NCBI GenBank assembly: GCA_035516155.1
Contig: DATJAP010000018.1
Span: 1-64,000 of the forward strand
Direction of reading: 5' to 3'
Source: JAJYKN01 sp035516155
GTDB lineage: Bacteria; Nitrospirota; UBA9217
Length of the DNA stretch: 64,000 nucleotides
Part shown: piece by piece, positions 61,887-64,000 of the stretch
Numbering within the stretch: the stretch's first letter is position 1
Layout: the number at the start of each line of letters is the position of its first letter
The notes under the pieces: generated by a model
The model's input: the letters and a program-made list of their open reading frames with translations, nothing else
What the model was told of the DNA's origin: nothing
Database searches by the model: none
Position numbers and translations under genes: made by a program

Positions 61887-62849
61887 ATGTCCGACATAAT
61901 ACTCTCCCTCAATAATATATATAAGAAATTTCCGGTGAAATCGGAATTCGGCAAGAAACTGGAGGCCACGGCAGTGGATGGCGTGACGCTTTCTATTGCG
62001 CGAGGAGAGGCTCTGGGTCTTGTGGGCGAGAGCGGGTGCGGCAAATCCACGCTCGGCAGGCTGTCGCTCAGACTGCTCCAACCAACATCGGGCAACGTGC
62101 TTTTCGAGGGCAGGGATCTCGGCGCGATTGGGAAAGAGGAACTCCGGGCGCTCCGAAAGAGCATGCAGATCATTTTCCAAGACCCTTTCGCATCGCTCAA
62201 TCCCCGCATGCGCATCCAGGAAATTATCACCGAACCGCTTGTGATCCACAGGCTTGCGAAGAAGCATGAACTTGAAGAACGAGGAGTGGCCCTCCTCGGA
62301 AAGGTGGGTCTGCCGGCTGATGCACTTCGACGCTATCCTCACGAATTTTCCGGCGGTCAGCGGCAGCGGATCGGCATTGCGCGGTCCCTTGCGAGCAATC
62401 CATCGTTCATCGTGGCCGACGAACCAGTGTCCGCCCTCGACGTTTCGGTGCAGGCGCAGATCATCAACCTCCTCGAAGACCTGCGGGAGGAAATGAGGCT
62501 TTCGTTTCTGTTCATTGCCCACGATCTGAACATCGTTCGCCATTTTTCGGATCGCGTTGTCGTGATGTATCTCGGCAAGATAGTGGAGATTGCGCCTGCT
62601 GAGGACATCTACCGCAATCCGTCCCATCCCTATACTGAGGCGCTATTGGCCGATATTCCGGTGGCGGATCCCACAGCCAAGAAAAAGCATATCCTCCTCA
62701 AAGGCGACATTCCCAGCCCTACTCATATCCCGCCCGGCTGCCGGTTCCATACCCGGTGCATATACCGTTTCGAACCCTGCGATAAAATTGTTCCGCGCAC
62801 GACCGATCTCGGAAACGGGCATTTCGTGGACTGTCATCTGCGGGGATAG
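61887..62849 (+). CDS. dppF: dipeptide/oligopeptide ABC transporter ATPase (DppF/OppF type)
   Basis: A 320-residue ABC ATPase partner of DppD: Walker A GESGCGKS, the LRKSMQIIFQDPFASLNPRM Q-loop segment, signature FSGGQRQR, Walker B IVADEPVSALDVS, and FIAHDLNIV. The C-terminal CRFHTRCIYRFEPCDK Cys cluster is typical of the family. A 100-base gap separates it from dppD. No periplasmic binding protein gene is present anywhere in the window, so the substrate is open. Confidence 0.93.
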   Translation: MSDIILSLNNIYKKFPVKSEFGKKLEATAVDGVTLSIARGEALGLVGESGCGKSTLGRLSLRLLQPTSGNVLFEGRDLGAIGKEELRALRKSMQIIFQDPFASLNPRMRIQEIITEPLVIHRLAKKHELEERGVALLGKVGLPADALRRYPHEFSGGQRQRIGIARSLASNPSFIVADEPVSALDVSVQAQIINLLEDLREEMRLSFLFIAHDLNIVRHFSDRVVVMYLGKIVEIAPAEDIYRNPSHPYTEALLADIPVADPTAKKKHILLKGDIPSPTHIPPGCRFHTRCIYRFEPCDKIVPRTTDLGNGHFVDCHLRG

Positions 62850-62978
62850 GTAGCAGTGTGTTAACCAAATTTTTTAAAAATTCTCTGGATAATAAAAAGC
62901 AGACCTGCGTAACGGGATCGGTATTTCACATTTTATCATCCATGCTGTCAAACCTCGGCCTTCAGGCTGGGGAGGTTT

Positions 62979-63863
62979 TCAGGATAATGACTTGTTTAGG
63001 TGAGAAGAGGGATTTGATCTGCTATGCGAAGAAGACGAAGAAGTACGTGGCTTCATGTCCGCATCATGCTGGTAGGACTCGACCGTGCCGAGTTTCCAGG
63101 TGTAAACTCTTCCACAGTGCTCGCAGGATGCGCCTGATAGCGCTTCTTTACACGTGGGACAATAAATTACATAATGCTGCGAGAGTAAGTGTTCATGCTC
63201 TGCAAGGTTGAGATTCTTCTCGCAGCAGGCAAAATCCTTGGCAAGGTTCGACCCGCAGATGCAATGGCCGTCACGGGGCCAGGGAAGCATCTCTTCAAGC
63301 AGGTAGACGGCACGTCCCAGGATTTCCAGAAGTTCGTCTTCTCCAGTATTTCCAAAGAAGGTTTCTGTGAGCTTTTCACGGATATCAATCATCAGGGGGT
63401 TTTGCTTCAGAAACCGCAGAATGGTGCGAATGCGCTTCTCTCCTTCACCGACTCGGGAAAGCTTGCGGAGGTTCTTGTTCGTTTTGTAATGCTCTTGGAA
63501 ATATAACAGCATCCAGATCTGGGTCATGTCGTAAAAGAATTCGAGAAGGGGATAATAGCCGTACTTTTTCCGTATGGATTTCTCGACTTCACCTCGCTTG
63601 TCCGGGATAGCGGGGAAAACCGCAACGAGCAGTCCCTCTTCGAAGTCTTCGAAGAAAAAGGGTGTGCCGGAAAAATGTCGGCACCCGCAATGAGTGCACT
63701 GAATAATATTGAACTGCCATTTCAGGAGTGCCTGCTTAGCCTGGGGGGTCTTGGAAGTATCGATCCAGGTGATGACTTTGGTCTCGAATTGCTGTCCGCA
63801 GTCACCACATTCAAAGGACTCACGGCTGTAGGCCTCCGCCTGATTGCTGAGTAAATTAATCAT
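62979..63863 (-). CDS. CpXC-type zinc-ribbon protein
   Basis: A 294-residue soluble protein. The N-terminal CpXC-like domain has FECGDCGQQFETKV and IIQCTHCGCRHFSGTPFFF, then VAVFPAIPD. A middle helical part (residues 100-190) follows, then a Cys-rich zone (HCICGSN, FACCEKN) and a last double ribbon IYCPTCKEALSG and CEHCGRVY. It ends in a Ser/His/Asn-rich tail. Several zinc ions are likely bound. The function of CpXC proteins is unknown. I start at 63863 (MINLLSNQAEAY), because a TATAAT (63870-63875) lies six bases upstream; the longer frame from 63926 would include the promoter. Confidence 0.75.
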   Translation of the reverse strand: MINLLSNQAEAYSRESFECGDCGQQFETKVITWIDTSKTPQAKQALLKWQFNIIQCTHCGCRHFSGTPFFFEDFEEGLLVAVFPAIPDKRGEVEKSIRKKYGYYPLLEFFYDMTQIWMLLYFQEHYKTNKNLRKLSRVGEGEKRIRTILRFLKQNPLMIDIREKLTETFFGNTGEDELLEILGRAVYLLEEMLPWPRDGHCICGSNLAKDFACCEKNLNLAEHEHLLSQHYVIYCPTCKEALSGASCEHCGRVYTWKLGTVESYQHDADMKPRTSSSSSHSRSNPSSHLNKSLS

Positions 63864-63897
63864 GGACTTATTATAACCTACTTTTATGAAAGTTACT

Positions 63898-63926
63898 TTG
63901 AAAAAATTTCGCTTTTTGTGGTACAA
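63898..63926 (+). promoter_or_regulatory. possible outward promoter
   Basis: Plus-strand TTGAAA followed about 18 bases later by TACAAT (near 63921-63926), pointing out of the right end of the window. No gene starts before base 64000. Confidence 0.3.
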
Positions 63927-64000
63927 TGCGAACCCGATTCGACTAAGACGGCTGCAGGACGTATCAAGTTGTTGTTAATCGGAAAGGGACCGCAGATTAA

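Overview
The window looks like chromosomal DNA of a Gram-negative (diderm) bacterium of the Nitrospirota or deltaproteobacterial (Desulfobacterota-like) type. Reasons: an lpxC gene and predicted lipoproteins (LPS outer membrane), lysine synthesis through an LL-diaminopimelate aminotransferase (DapL) rather than the succinylase route, a mre/mrd/rod wall operon followed by the radical SAM DUF2344 and RNase G genes, and strong sigma-54-type promoter sequences. This assignment is inference; no rRNA gene is present.

Layout. 0-4 kb: a gene-poor, eroded stretch with small secreted proteins, lipoprotein remnants, a PilZ protein and a frameshifted Cys-rich peptide gene. 4-10 kb: a membrane-tethered TAXI receptor, a RecB-nuclease/XPD-like Fe-S helicase fusion, and dipeptide-type ABC permeases dppC and dppB. 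10.6-10.9 kb: a decayed TnpB fragment. 10.9-23.6 kb: a long minus-strand gene run, ppi-argG-argH-FN3 lipoprotein-lysA-dapF-dapA-dapB-dsbC-like-FAH-dapL-folK-dNK, covering arginine and lysine/meso-DAP synthesis. 23.8-24.1 kb: a gene-free segment packed with nested perfect inverted repeats, the best candidate here for an undescribed structured RNA. 24.3-28.7 kb: ferritin-like protein, panC, RNase G and a sigma-54-linked diguanylate cyclase. 29-37.5 kb: mreB-mreC-mreD-mrdA-rodA, the radical SAM protein and an RDD protein. 38-47.5 kb: mixed housekeeping genes (Zn-ribbon protein, RNA methyltransferase, pirin, CPBP protease, acyl-CoA ligase, thiol peroxidase, cold shock protein, M3 peptidase), two tRNAs, and a second TnpB remnant joined to an IS3-type remnant.

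47.8-56.8 kb is an acyl-CoA/aldehyde neighbourhood: an acetyl-CoA hydrolase/CoA-transferase fused to a GNAT domain, divergent from an ADP-forming acyl-CoA synthetase, followed by a BioD/DRTGG-type protein with an altered P-loop, an aldehyde dehydrogenase, a class IV aminotransferase and DeoC. 57-62.9 kb: a kinase-receiver gene that has lost its sensor end, lpxC behind a near-consensus sigma-54 promoter, a TPR protein, and the dppD and dppF ATPases that probably complete the ABC transporter whose permeases lie about 51 kb away. 63 kb: a CpXC-type zinc-ribbon protein.

Themes: erosion of mobile and accessory DNA (two related TnpB stubs, an IS3 tail, broken lipoproteins, a decapitated kinase), c-di-GMP signalling (GGDEF and PilZ), sigma-54 control of at least three genes, and several promoters so close to start codons that leaderless mRNAs are likely.
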